Assembly: GCA_032719365.1 (NCBI GenBank)
Contig: CM064872.1
Location: 57,216,891-57,280,890 of the forward strand
DNA from: Prinsepia uniflora
Taxonomy: Eukaryota; Streptophyta; Magnoliopsida; Rosales; Rosaceae
Reading direction: 5' to 3'
DNA: 64,000 nt
Part shown: positions 36,268 to 48,639 of the stretch, one piece after another
How positions within the stretch are numbered: the first letter of the stretch is position 1
Layout: every line of letters begins with the position of its first letter
Program-made: the position numbers and the translations under genes
Notes under the pieces: model-generated
The model's database searches: none
Told to the model about the DNA's origin: nothing
The model's input: the letters and a program-made list of their open reading frames with translations, nothing else

Positions 36268-39034
36268 TGTCAGGACCCGTCCCAAATATCACCTCGATAT
36301 TCGAGACGAACCCTACTCCCGTCTGACAATCACACTTACAGTACCACAATTAACCTTAATACAATTATAAGCATGACTATCAGACGAAGGAGTAAATATA
36401 TACAACAGTCAGTCAGAGCATAGTTCTACAAAATGGGCACAAAAAGTCCTACAATTCTGAGTCCGCAACGGAAGAACGTCGTAAGTTCTATGCCTCGATA
36501 TCTGCCTCAACGTTCACCCCAGCGCTATCACCACGACCTGGAGGGAAATTTTAAAACAGAAGGTGTGAGTGGACTGGAATGAATAAAAGTTTTAAAACAG
36601 TTTCTCGTAAAATCAGAGTCAAGGAAAAGTAATAAGTTGTTCCCTCCGTTTTGAAAACAGGCATGCCCAACGAAGTATTAAAATATCATAATATGGAACA
36701 TCATAAGAAACAGAAACACTATCAAACATCATAAGAAACAGATACACTATAAAACTGATATAGAAACCAGAGCATGAGCATCAAACCATCTTTTCCGATC
36801 AAACCTGCTGGACCTATCCGAGTCTTTAAAATCAACCAGGCCTCAAATATAAATCCGAGTCTTTAAACTCCCGAGCCTTTAAACTCAATAGGCCTATGGG
36901 GGTAATATCATAAATATCCGAGTCTTTAAACTCTCGAGTCTTTAAACTCAATCCGGGCCCGTCCCCCGTCAAACAATATCCGGGTCTTTAAACCCATATC
37001 CAGATCCAGCAAATCCAAACCATTTCAGTGTAAAACCGTCCGAAACCCATCACCAAACTCGAATTCGGAATCCCCAGTTCGAAGCCCTTCCGGCGTTCAG
37101 AACCGACATTCCGAACCCAAATCCGAAAAATCCATGTTCATACCAAAAACCATAGGAAATCCCAAATCATGTTTCATAACTCATTTACCATCATTAGAAA
37201 ACGTTTATAGGTTGAATTTCTCAAATATGGCATCAAAATCTGAAAACCGGCTTTTTCTCGAAAAACGTGCAAAATCCCGGAAACGTCTCGAAAAACATGC
37301 AAACATTTCAATCACGTATAACCATCATTTAAAGCATGAAAACACACATAATATCATAAAACATTGATAAAAACAGTTAGGCATGCTCGGAAGTAGGAAA
37401 GAGTCCACTCACAGATCAGAACAAGTCACTCGCGCCCCGTGCGCTCCTCGACTGTCTCGGGTGTCTCCCGTCCTGTCAATAGATACCAAATAGGGTCACA
37501 ATTTCATCAAGGATACCTTCCCTATTTTCCTCAATTTTTCGGGAATTTAATAATATTTTAATCCTAAACCCTAAACCTTCCGGATTAACAAACCATCCCG
37601 TAACACCGTCCGATTAACCCGAAAACTATACCATTGGATTCCTTAGAACATTTAGGACTAAACTCATGTTGGAAGCTTGGCCGGATTCCTCCCCACGCGC
37701 CTCCACGCGCCGCCCAAAGTGGCTGCGCGTGGGCCTCACGCGCCTGCTACAGTGCTTCTCCTTCCTCGAGTCACCCGGTTCAACACAGTTGAACAGGCGT
37801 GACCGGTTCTCTGTAATCCAACCACCGTTCCAGTCCAATCCAATCCCATTCTCTTCGTCCCATCCTAAGCAATCTAACCATGTCCTAACCTTGAAGAATC
37901 ACGGCTGGAAACCCACCGTTCATGGCCTCGAAACAGACGGCCCGTAGCCCCTGTTTTGGCCGCCGGCCGCCCAGGTCCTCCCCCGTCACGGCGTTCATCT
38001 AAATTGACGCCTAGGACCTTCCTGAACTTCACCCTAACCTCCTAACCCCTCAACTCTACACCCAACTCCACGACTTTTGAATTTAAAATCCACGGGAAAA
38101 CAGGGGAAAGGAACTTTCCCTTCGATTCAGGCTCCGCCGTGAGCACCGCCGCTTACCACGGTGCTGGTTGGACTCCCCGTAGTCTCCTGAGTCTCCTAGT
38201 GGCTTGAACGATCCACCACACGGCACAGCAGCCACCACAGTCCACCGCCTTCTCTGTTTTCTTCAAAACCCAGCCGTCCACCGTGTAGCCTCCGTGCACG
38301 GTTGCAGCTCCCAAACACGATCACCAGCACCTCCTTGCCTCACTGTCCTTCTCTCAACTCACTCTTCACTCTCCCTTGCACTGCATCGATCACCGCCTCT
38401 CCAAACTCTTCTCTCTGTTTTCTGCGTTTGTCGAAGGATTGCACGGTTCAAAAATGAGCAAAGTGTGGCCGTGCACACTTGAGAACCTTATGGAACAATC
38501 CAGTGCCCCCACGTGTCCACAATCCTATGGACAAGCAGAAAAGATCCTACCCCACTCAGCCACTTGTCCTCATCCAATTGGCTGAAAGAAAATGACCAAA
38601 ATACCCCTTGTATAATTAATTACCGTTTTACCCTCGAACGTTCTAGACCCGTATCTTTCCCGTCTGACGTCCGATGACAGCGTGCCGCCTGTCGTTGAAC
38701 TCAGGACGTCGTGACCTATCCAACGGTCCTCGGTCTACGTGAAAATCACAAGTCCTCCAAAAAGTCAACATTTTCCTCATTTAAGCAAATTTACCGTAAC
38801 GCCCTCAACCTTCCGTACATCATAACGTTTTCTCCGGTTGTCCGAATTGAACCTGCCACCTGTCTACGGACTCGTGACGTCCTAAACTATGTCACGGTCA
38901 AGGGCTAACACTCATCCAATCGGTAATACAAAAAGTCAACTTTTAGCCTACTATTCATAAGGGCAAAATCGTCCTTTTCTACAAAACTTTACAAAATTAC
39001 AGTTTTACCCTTCCCGAAGGTACGGGTTGTTACA
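36268..39034 (-). repeat. 5' LTR of the chromovirus
   Basis: 2767 bp, same length as the 3' LTR and nearly identical. It should contain the element's promoter. ORFs of 93, 92, 70, 69 and 65 aa occur at matching places in both LTRs and have no recognisable protein character. Confidence 0.95.
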
Positions 39035-39039
39035 GACAC
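39035..39039. repeat. Target-site duplication gacac, right
   Basis: Matches 28937-28941. Confidence 0.92.
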
Positions 39040-40189
39040 GGCCTACAACCACCTTAATTGAACACAAGTCTCATTCGGGTTCAAAGTTCCAATTTATCAC
39101 ACATGCACCGTTTTCATTCAATTGATTAGTTGGGAAGCTTTGTAAACTCACACTAAGGATGATTTCACAATTAATTTCACCAGAACCTACCTCAATCATC
39201 ACGACTCTAAGCTCGAAATTTCCGGCCATCCACCTCGTCCGTCCATGGCTCCAGGAGCTTCGAAACTTGCCCCATTTGATTTGGATCGACTAATAAAGGT
39301 TCCAGAAAGCTATTTCGTACCTCAATTAGGCTTGGGCTGGCCTACAAACCGAAATTTGAATTTGAACTCATCAAAAACCAGTTTCGGGTTTTTGAACATT
39401 CCCTCACCATTTTCACTCCTTTTCTTCCTTTCTCAATCTCAGAATCCTTCTCACAGCCCCTTAAACATTTTCCCGTTCACAAATCCACTCAATTGGCCCT
39501 GGAAAGGCTGGTCACTCGTGGGAAGCACTCTGCTTTTCTTCCCGTTTCAGAAACATCACAACAAGGAATGCACTGTCCACATTCTCCTGCATCCCACTCA
39601 ACCTACTCATCCCTGATTAAACAATTCCCCCATGTTACTAACAATACTAAACAATTCCTGGACAGCTCATACAAATCATTTCAACAAGTTCAAAATCAGC
39701 AGCCAAAATTACCATTTTGCCCTTGTGCATAAAATTACCAAAATGCCCCTCACGCGTCCAGACCCGTAACTTGGTCATTCTGACTCTGATCGACGCGTGC
39801 CGCCTGTCTACGAACTCAGGGCATCGAGACCTTCCTAACGGTCCTTGGCCATCGGCCATCGGACCTCCCGATCGAAAAGTCAACATTTTCCCCCTTTTCG
39901 TCCAAATTACGAAAATGCCCTTGAACTTTCGAACGTCATAACTTCTTCCTCGAATGTCGGAATTGAACGTGCCACCTGTCTATGAACTCGTGACGTCCCG
40001 AACTACGTCACGATCATTGGTCAAAGTCCATTTGACCGTCCGAATTAAAAGTCAACATTTTGCCCACGCCTAGGGGTAAAACGGTCATTTTGCTCAATTC
40101 GTTCGATTCCACTCAACTAATCCCAGATTAGTCATTCTAATTCATAATTAAATAATATTAAATTCCGATACTCGGGACGGGTCGTTACA

Positions 40190-42435
40190 CACACATGCTC
40201 ACTTAGCTAACAATCCACCTGAAATCTGATCGTAGGGTCTTACACCTTCTTTGAATCCTTCGTCAGTCACACCATTCTTCAACTATTTTCACATCTAAAC
40301 ACTCAGTAAAAAACGAAACACGTCTAAACTGTGGGTCCTCTCCAACTACCTCATTTCAATCCTTGTCATCCCACGTCATCATTCTGCTCATCTTGTCCTA
40401 TCCGGACTCCCTCGTCAAATTTCCCTAGGTTGGATTATAGTACCGACATCTGCCAAAAATCCAGAATCAAACACAACTTCTCTTGTCTAATAACCCAAAG
40501 CCAATCATGGGTCCACTAACCAATACACTTTCAACATACTGGTAACAACAACCATTGTCTGCCATGGATAGAAAAATAAGAAGTCACCCTAATGACCTCA
40601 GAATACCGATTACCAAAGCTGAAACAAACACTCATCTCGCCTCCTCAATCACAACTCTCCTCGACTATGAAGTTCCAACCATGTTTGAAAATCGATATGC
40701 TTCCAACGAGATGTCAAATCCAACCACTGGACTTCCCAAATCCTCAACTTACTTGGACAACTATGTGTCCGCAATCAATCCATTACCCATATCTCCTGTC
40801 CGTTCATCACTGTTTATGCACATCCAAAAGGATGTAATTCGTTACCATCTCGTTCTCACATCACAACCTATACAGGCTCAACTCTCAAGTCTCCATGTTA
40901 TTAACAATCACAAACTCTCACATCAATACTACCAATCATTCTCTTTGGCTTCTTCCAATTTCAATAATTTCCTTACACTTCCTTAGGATACTAGAACCAC
41001 ACAACCACACAAGTTTCGGAGTTGACGACAACTCCGCGAATCCACTAATTTCCATGATGTCCCCTGCGTCATAAAAAAACTCCTCATTTCTCAATCGTAC
41101 CTCTTTCATCCATTCACCACTTAGTTATCTCATAATTGTTGGGACTTAGCCAAACACATCATAATCCCTGCTAGATCCCATTCAGTCCATCGCTCAACCA
41201 CTACCGAACCTCAGATACTGAACATATGCCCATCATGACGAAGTCACATCCCAACTCGTGGCTCATCGTCATCACAACCACTAGCACCTTGTGCACGAAT
41301 AAAACAACCCTGAGTAGTCACTCATACCGAGCAACAACCCCGTATCTCCGCTCAGGTGAAAGGATCTATGCCTCTCTCGTACCCCACAACTATGGGTACC
41401 ACCATTCTGACAATCCACAACAAGATAATGAACGTTCCCTGAATGTCCCCCGATCCTCAACTACCACCACTACAACAATCACCCTCGACAGCCAGTCATC
41501 TCCACACGACTGTCACCAACAGGCATCGCTATCTAGATCCGCATCCACACATCAGACTATTTTTCGGTTTAACCCCGGGATTCCATATCTTATCTCAAAA
41601 ATGTACTTGTGAATCGAATCTCATCATTTCACTTCATGTCGGGCCAACCAATTTCCATAGTTTCGACTAGACTCACTAGAGTCATCCACATGGTCATCCA
41701 CGACCTCAGCCGCTCTTTGCAGCACCGGTTCTAATCCACCAGTCACACTCTGTAGTTCGACCAGACAAACACCTCCACTTTGGAGAGTCGTCCAATCCAC
41801 TACAACTACGGACTCACGATTCCAATTCATCAATCACCACTAAGGTTCACCTTTCCAGTCCATCCATCATATATAAGGGTTCCCCTGAACCCAACTACTC
41901 TCTGCAATAAAATCCACAATCTGACCGACCTCGTGGTCCTGACATCATATAGGCGTCAATCCAATCCTACCATCAAATTAATTGGGGTTTCACCACTAAG
42001 GTCATCAGCTAACTCCGATATACCAACATTCATCTACACCAGTAATCACCACTAGGGTTCACATTCTTAGACCAATACTCAACTGAGGTTCACATTTCCA
42101 GATCGCTACTCAAATGGGGTTCTCCGAACCCAACTACTCTCAGCAGCACCACAAACTAACGTCACATGACCGAACCAAGGGTCCCACAATACCAATTCGT
42201 CACACACAACCCCACTTGGGTCGAATCACACTAACACATGGTGTATTGGGTCAATCACACTTTAATCACTATTCAATCCCAAAACTATTAAATCGGCATC
42301 CTACCATCATGGAGATAACGGGCTGACCACGTAGAGACATCACATCCTGAACCTGCACACATAGCTCTTGTGGTACTCCACGAAAATCTCGCTCTGAACT
42401 CAGAGTAAAATGAGCCAACTTGCTCTGATACCACT
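40190..42435 (-). mobile_element. Internal region of the non-coding element, 5' part
   Basis: It runs from the nested LTR end to the PBS at 42422-42433. It is the inverted counterpart of 48640-49330 and more; for example cgatcctcaactaccacca at about 41450 corresponds to the reverse strand near 48860-48890. The largest ORFs are 128-143 aa, low in complexity and without known domains. With 25655-27152 the internal region totals about 3.7 kb. Confidence 0.75.
42422..42433 (-). promoter_or_regulatory. Primer-binding site of the non-coding element
   Basis: The minus strand reads tggtatcagagc two bases after the LTR end, the initiator-Met tRNA type also used by the chromovirus. Confidence 0.9.
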
Positions 42436-45321
42436 TGACACGACCCATCCCAATCCTCCCGAGATTAAAGTGGGATGTGTCATGCTCCCGTCTGACACGA
42501 AGTGTCGGACAAGGGATAATACATACCTCAGTCCATACGGGGCTCTCAGAGTGTGTCAGGATTGGTGGAGGAGTGCGATGTCTCGGTCTCTGCTACAGCC
42601 TGCATCCGTAATCAACCTGAAGGGCAATAAAACCATTCAGAACTGTGAGTGGACAAAAATCAATAAGTTCATAAAAACACATTTTCATAAAGATATTTAT
42701 GCCCTTCACTAAAAAGTATGCATGCATCGTAAAATCAGTAATCAAAACCTTTGCTCAATAGAGCATTAGGGCCTTAGCCCAAAAACCGTAACTCAAAACC
42801 AAGTGTGGGAACTCAGCATAAAACTGTAGAATACCAAATCCGTAAATACAAAACCAAGTGGGCCACTGCCCAAATCCATTAACACAAATCCAACCGAAAA
42901 ATCATTTCATAGATCCATTAGTCCATATTTACCACATAACCATCCTCGGCATCCCAGATGCCTAGCGTCCCAGACGCTTGATGTCCCAGACATCATATCT
43001 CACGGTAATAAGCAACGTGTGCTAGTCGGGGTATCTCCGGGTCAATATCTCTGACATCCCAGATGTCTGACGTCCCAGACGTCTAATCATAGCATTCCTG
43101 CTTCTGAGTCACTATACGGTCCGGTAGCTCCATATAATGACCCCTCACAAGCAATGCACCGTGACTTCCCCAGTGTCCTAGACACTAGGAGGAGACCATC
43201 ACATATCCTTGTATCAAGATGGTATACGGAAAACAGTTTTACAAAGTCATTTCAAAACATCTCAATGAGCCCTGCCCAAAATCTCTATAAAATATCACAA
43301 AACTATTTAGAGTCCCCGACCCGAAATAACGTTTATGAAACATAGGTTCCCATACCCGAAATCACATTTATAAAACTCAGCTGGGCCTCATGCCTGATTT
43401 TGTAAACCACTGGGCCCCCAGCCCGATCACATAACTCAAAAGGGTCTGAGCCTGATTTCGTAAACCAACTGGGCCCCTGGCCCGATTACATAAGTCAAAT
43501 GGGTCTCATGCCCGAGTTCATCTTTCCAAAACCAAAACCATGCCATATAACCATTATTGAATTCTCAATCACATAGCAATAGCATAAACTCGTAAACCTC
43601 GAAATACGTGTAAGTATTGAATTACCTCGAAATATGTGCAATCACGTAAACCACCAGTGCCATAATCATCATCATAGAAATCACGTATGTAAAACATATA
43701 AAATAGTTATGCATGTATCACAGTTTAGAAAATGAAGTCCACTCACAAACCGTCATACGCTGCCTCCTCGATACGCGCCCCATAAGCCCTCTCGGACCCC
43801 ATCACTATCACCGGGATTTCCAAACCTGTCCAAACCATACTAGAAGATTACTAACCTCTTCATTAACCTCCTATTAAAGCCCTGTAATTTTCTCGAATTT
43901 TTAACTATTTTTAAACTCGATTCAAAACTTTTGGACACCTCGAAATATATCGAAACAGTGTCTGATCAACCCGAAACTAGTCCCAAAATGTTCGTTACAT
44001 CGAATAGATTATTTCACAAATTGAAAGTTTCCCCAAAATGTCCCTCATGCGCGCCCCACGCACGGCTTGAACTCCCTGCGCTTGAAACCCACGCGTCGGG
44101 CACTATTCATCGTCTTCCTCTGGCAGACCCGGTTCAGACCGATTTGGTCCAACCAAACCGGCGCTCCTGGTTTTCTTCCATTTTCAGTCTATTTTTAGTC
44201 CTTATATGTCCTATAGATTCATCCTACTAATCCTAATCGATTTACATAAGAAAAAAAACGAAGATTAGATTAGTAATCTACCTCCCAAACGGACGATCAA
44301 AGTCCATGTTTTCCATTGTCCATTCCCTGTGATTTCGGGCACCTCCAGCTGTGATTCCAAGCCCAACCATTTCCTTTCAACCTCCAAAACATTACCCAAT
44401 CGTTAAAATCATTTAACACACACCAAAAGAAACTTACCATTTTTTAACTTCAAGCTTACCGCGTCGAGTAGGCTGGCCACCATCCACGACGATTTGATTA
44501 GGTTTCCACTGGGCTTGGAATCGAGCTTGGCCAAGAGATTTCAGGTATGGTTTCTCAGTTTTGGCATCATATTCTAGTTGTTAAATCTCTTGGCCAAGTT
44601 CGATTCCTCACAACTAATGTTCAAGCTGCCACTCGAGCTCCTCCCTGTGTTTATTTTGTCTTATTTTTGTCCCTTGTTACTCGTACAGACTCAGAGAACA
44701 TGAATAAGGCTTCAGTTCCTTGTTCCAACGTCTAAAATCCAAAACCCAATATCCAACATACACGTGTTCACAGGTTTACTTGTTTTCTGTAGTTTTCAGG
44801 AAGCCTCTATGGCTCTTCTTCCTTCGACTGTCTCTCTTAGCCTCTCAACCTCACTCTCTCCCTCACAACCTGAGCAATGGATGAAGAGGTGATGGAATTC
44901 GGTGTGTGGAGTGGGGTGGTTTCAGGTATGTGTGTTTGAATAAGGAGGGAGAGATGCAAAATGATAAAAAGATATGGGCCAAAGGGTGGGTGAGACTTAT
45001 CACTCATCTTATGGTCCCAAACTAGGATATTTTGGCCCTACTATCAAACAAACAAAAAGACATCCTTTCTCGAAATATGTGCACCATATCAGTCCGTGAT
45101 CCATAAAATAATCTCGTGAGATTCAAATTCGACGTGTCACTTGTCTACGTAATCACAATTCCTGATCTATGCAATGGGCCTAGGTAAACGTACTAACAAT
45201 CTCACGGGTTAAAAGTCAACATTTCCTCGCCCATGGGTAAAATTGTCAATTCACCTTGAATAATCTCAAAAATCCTCGAGTAATTCCTGATAATCTCGTA
45301 ATTACGGGCACAGTCGTTACA
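42436..45321 (-). mobile_element. 5' LTR of the non-coding element (2886 bp)
   Basis: Plus-strand ends are tgacacgaccc and cagtcgttaca. The PBS adjoins it on the left, so it is a 5' LTR on the minus strand. The outer flank ctaat does not match the flank of the LTR at 24074 (cgaca), so the pair has been rearranged or does not come from one insertion. Confidence 0.85.
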
Positions 45322-45807
45322 CTAATACTTATATATGATATTTACCCAACCTTAGCCACTAATAAAAAGGAAGTTAATGAACAGATGACCATTGGTATCT
45401 TACACAATGATGCCCTGAGATATCACACACACATGCATATAGATATATGTAGTATGTTTTAGGTATCAAGTTATGAACTGATATCATGTAATTTTAAAAT
45501 AAGAGAAAGCTCCTTTCCATAATACTTAAAATTTAACACCTATAACAGATGATAGATAACCTGTCACTACTCAGAATTCAATCACGAAGCCTCCATGCTT
45601 TAATCAACCTCAATCGACTACGTCTCCTACAATCTCTCCAGCAGTTTAAACAGAAAATTTTGTCAATAACTTGTAGTCGTATCTTCAATTACAAGTAGTC
45701 TACTTAACTGATTCTTAAGCTTTATACGGCTTTGTAAACTGTATATAGTCCCCACATAAGATTCAATAAGATTTAAATATTTTCATCACACTTTGAATAA
45801 TCTTATA
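45322..45807. other. AT-rich stretch, possible copia 5' LTR
   Basis: It lies between a gypsy LTR and a copia-type PBS-like site at 45808. A copia 5' LTR would be expected to end here, but I could not define its ends or find a matching 3' LTR. No ORF of note. Confidence 0.35.
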
Positions 45808-46429
45808 TGGTATCAATCTCTCTTTGACTTACCATAGATCCTCATTTTCGCTATTCCCTCTTTTCTTTATTCTCGTCATGCCTTCTTTCTCTTTCCTTTG
45901 ATTTCCTTGGTTCTCCCCGCCCTTCTGTCTCTCAAACCCTCACCTTAAGCTTGACAGTACCAGCTACTAACTGTGGTTGGCTTAAATTCTTCCCCTCATT
46001 TGCAGCTATTCCCTTTTTTTGTTCATTGATGACACCTCTACCTATCCTTTCCTCTTTCTTGATGCTGCTCCCACTAACAAGAAAGTCATAAATAAGGATG
46101 TTTCCTCCAAAGTAGCTGCTTATGATGTCCACAATCATGCTTTTGATCTCTAGGTCCAATGCGATCAGTTGGTCTTCTCTTGGATTTATGAGTCACTCTC
46201 CCCTTTTTTTTTCTTGGAATTGTGGCTCATCTCCCATTACGCATGCCACCTGGTTTGCCCTTGCCAATTGGTTTGCTTCTCCTAGCTAGAATTTCCTTCT
46301 TTAATTATGGGCTAAGCCCTATAGCACCCACAGTGGAGACATGCCCATCTCCAATTTCCTTGATCGTATTACTGCCCTTACCAATTGTCTACCTTATATG
46401 GTTCTCCTCTCTTGATATTGACTCCTCAC

Positions 46430-47980
46430 TATCATCATGTCCAATGTCGGCCCTATGTATGAGAACACAATGACCTCTCCTCAAACTCGTGACTCTCTTA
46501 TCACCTACGGTGACCTCGAAGCCCTTCTCCTTATTGCCCAGCAACGGCTCCAACCTTTGCAACGTCCTACCTCAAATGTGACCCCCATAGCCCTCGGTGC
46601 GTCTTGTGGCCGTTGGTTTTATTTGCAGTCATGATGACCGATCCTCCATCGTGCCTTCACCTAGTCATGAGTCTGGCAGCTATGGCAGCTCCGGCGGCTA
46701 TAGTAGCTCTGGCAGCTCTGGCGGCTCTGGTAGTTCTAGGGGCTTTAATTGTAGCTCGAGTTACCACCGTGACTCTGGCCCTCCTCGCACATTGTATACA
46801 CATGGCCTATGGGTTTTTGCTCCCTTTTGGGCATTGTCGTCCAGCTTTTCCTCTTCAGAGCAACACATATGCTGCTAGATTTGCTCTCACCTTGGTCACT
46901 TAGCCATTGATTGTTATAATCGCCTAAACTTGGTGTTTAAAGGTTGTGCCCCTCCCTAGTGCCTTCAAGTGCTCACTACCAATCAGTATGTGGTTTTGCA
47001 AGCTGCTTGGGTTGTGAATACCGATACCAATGCCCATCTTACCTCTACTTGGGTTAGAGGTGTCCTAGGCAGTGCAGGTTTGCCAATTTCTCATATTGGT
47101 CCTTCCTCTTTTTCTTTTCACAAATACCCCTTATTCTTTAAATGATGTATTGTATTGCACTCAAGCTTCTTCTCCTCTTTTATCTGTTAATTTCTTTTCT
47201 CGTAAACATAATTGCTTATTTACTTTTTTTCCTAAATTTTTTTGTCCAAGATCTAGCAACCGAGAAGACCCTTTTTTAGGGTCCGAGTGATAATGGTATC
47301 TATCCTATCTCCTCTTTTGCCTCTTCCCATCATCCTCCTAGTGTCACTCTTCATGGCATTCTTGTTGCTTGCAATGTGTGGCACTCTCGTCTTGGTCATC
47401 CGGCTCCTCCAATTTTAATTTATTTACTTTCCACTAATAAATTTCTCGTTGTTGGCACCGTCGAATCTCGTAATTTCATTTTTCATTCTTGCCCCTTAGG
47501 CTAGTAAGCTCACATTTTTTTCTTCTTGGTCTATTAGCTCTTGTCCTTTGGACCTTAAACACACTAATGTGTGGAGTTCTTCTAATAATTCAATTTATGG
47601 TTTTAAATATTATGTCTTATTTTTTGATGATTTTTCCTGTTACCCTTAGATTTATCCCATACATTTAAAATTCGAAGTTTACTCTCACTTTATTACCTTT
47701 AAATCTATGGTTGAAAATATATTAGTCTTTGCAATCTAACGGGGGTGGTGAATATATAAGTATATATATTTTTTCATTTATATCCCAACATGGCATTATG
47801 CATCATATTTTATGTCCTTATCAACCTGAACAAAATGGTTTAGCTGAATGCAAGCATCATCATATTGTTGATACTATTCTCACTTTATTAGCCCATGCCT
47901 CTATGCCACTGGTCTATTGAGCTAAGGTTAAGCATATTGTCATCTATTTAATTAATCATCTTCCTTTTCAAGTCCTTAAT
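46430..47980 (+). pseudogene. copia gag and integrase remnant
   Basis: Gag part: MTSPQTRDSLITYGDLEALL (46470-46560) and a decayed zinc knuckle ICSHLGHLAIDC (about 46870). Integrase part: the GAG-pre-integrase motif WHSRLGHPAPP (about 47380), FDDFSCYP (47615), SNGGGEY (47731) and PYQPEQNGLAECKHHHIVDT (47810-47870), which hold the D and E region of the copia integrase core. Many stops and frameshifts. Confidence 0.85.
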
Positions 47981-48639
47981 ACTCTCTCCTTTTATTAGAA
48001 ATTATTTTGTAAGCTTCCTGATTATTTTTTTTTCTCAAAACTTTTTCTTGTACTTGTTTTCCATATCTTCTTCCTTATAATAATAACAAACTTCAATTTT
48101 GCTCTGCCAAATGTGTCTTTTTGGGTTATTCTTTAAATCGTCAAGGTTACCATTGTTTAGACCTATCCACCAAACGTATTTCCTTTCATGTCCTTTTTAT
48201 GAACAATATTTTTCCTTTTAGGATGCCATTATCATTCACTCTCCAAAAGGTTCTTCATTGTTGTCAGACCATGCACCACCTATTCAAATTATTGGCCCCC
48301 TTCCCTCAGAGCTAAGCCCAAGTTCCCTAGCTCAAACCATAACCCCTAGCCCCTTTTCTGCCCACTTAAACAACCAACCCTTGTCCTTTAGTGTTACCTG
48401 AGTCTTTGCTTTCCACTTCATCTTCTTTACAATATCTCTCCCTTAAATTATCTAGCCTTACTTCATCATCTTTGTCTTCCGAGTCTCCACCATTCCCCAC
48501 TGTCCTCAATCCTACTCCATCGACCTCCCTCCAACCTAGTCTCATATTCTATTGGCACCATAAGGCCCCATACCTACCCCCCATTGAATCCTTTCATGCT
48601 CCCTTACCCTCTTGTCGCCCCTCTTTCCAGGTCTACTAG

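Larger units (their letters stand above)
28942..39034 (-). mobile_element. Structurally complete Ty3/gypsy chromovirus, Tekay/Del-like
   Basis: It spans 10,093 bp with 5-bp duplications gacac, two 2767-bp LTRs, an initiator-Met PBS, a polypurine tract, and gag-protease-RT-RNase H-integrase-chromodomain in that order on the minus strand. The LTRs differ by roughly 40-45 substitutions counted by eye (about 1.5%), so the insertion is fairly recent. Two frameshifts and a changed protease motif in the polyprotein suggest this copy is not autonomous. The long LTRs and C-terminal chromodomain point to the Tekay (Del) lineage. Confidence 0.95.
27153..40189 (-). mobile_element. Minus-strand LTR split by the chromovirus
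   Basis: It starts tgacacgacct and ends gggtcgttaca. Removing the chromovirus (28942-39034) and one gacac leaves about 2.94 kb, the normal size for this family. Flanking bases ccaca and cacac do not form a clean duplication. The non-coding internal region lies on both sides, so it is most likely a solo LTR inserted there. Confidence 0.8.

Noticed and set aside
40555..40986. 143-aa plus-strand ORF in the non-coding element
   Set aside because: Ser/Thr/Pro-rich, no domain, wrong strand for the element, and not kept in the inverted copy as far as I can see.
46597..46903. Overlapping Gly/Ser- and Ala/Leu-rich ORFs in the copia gag region
   Set aside because: They come from a short ggcagctctg-type triplet repeat within the decayed gag, with no independent gene evidence.
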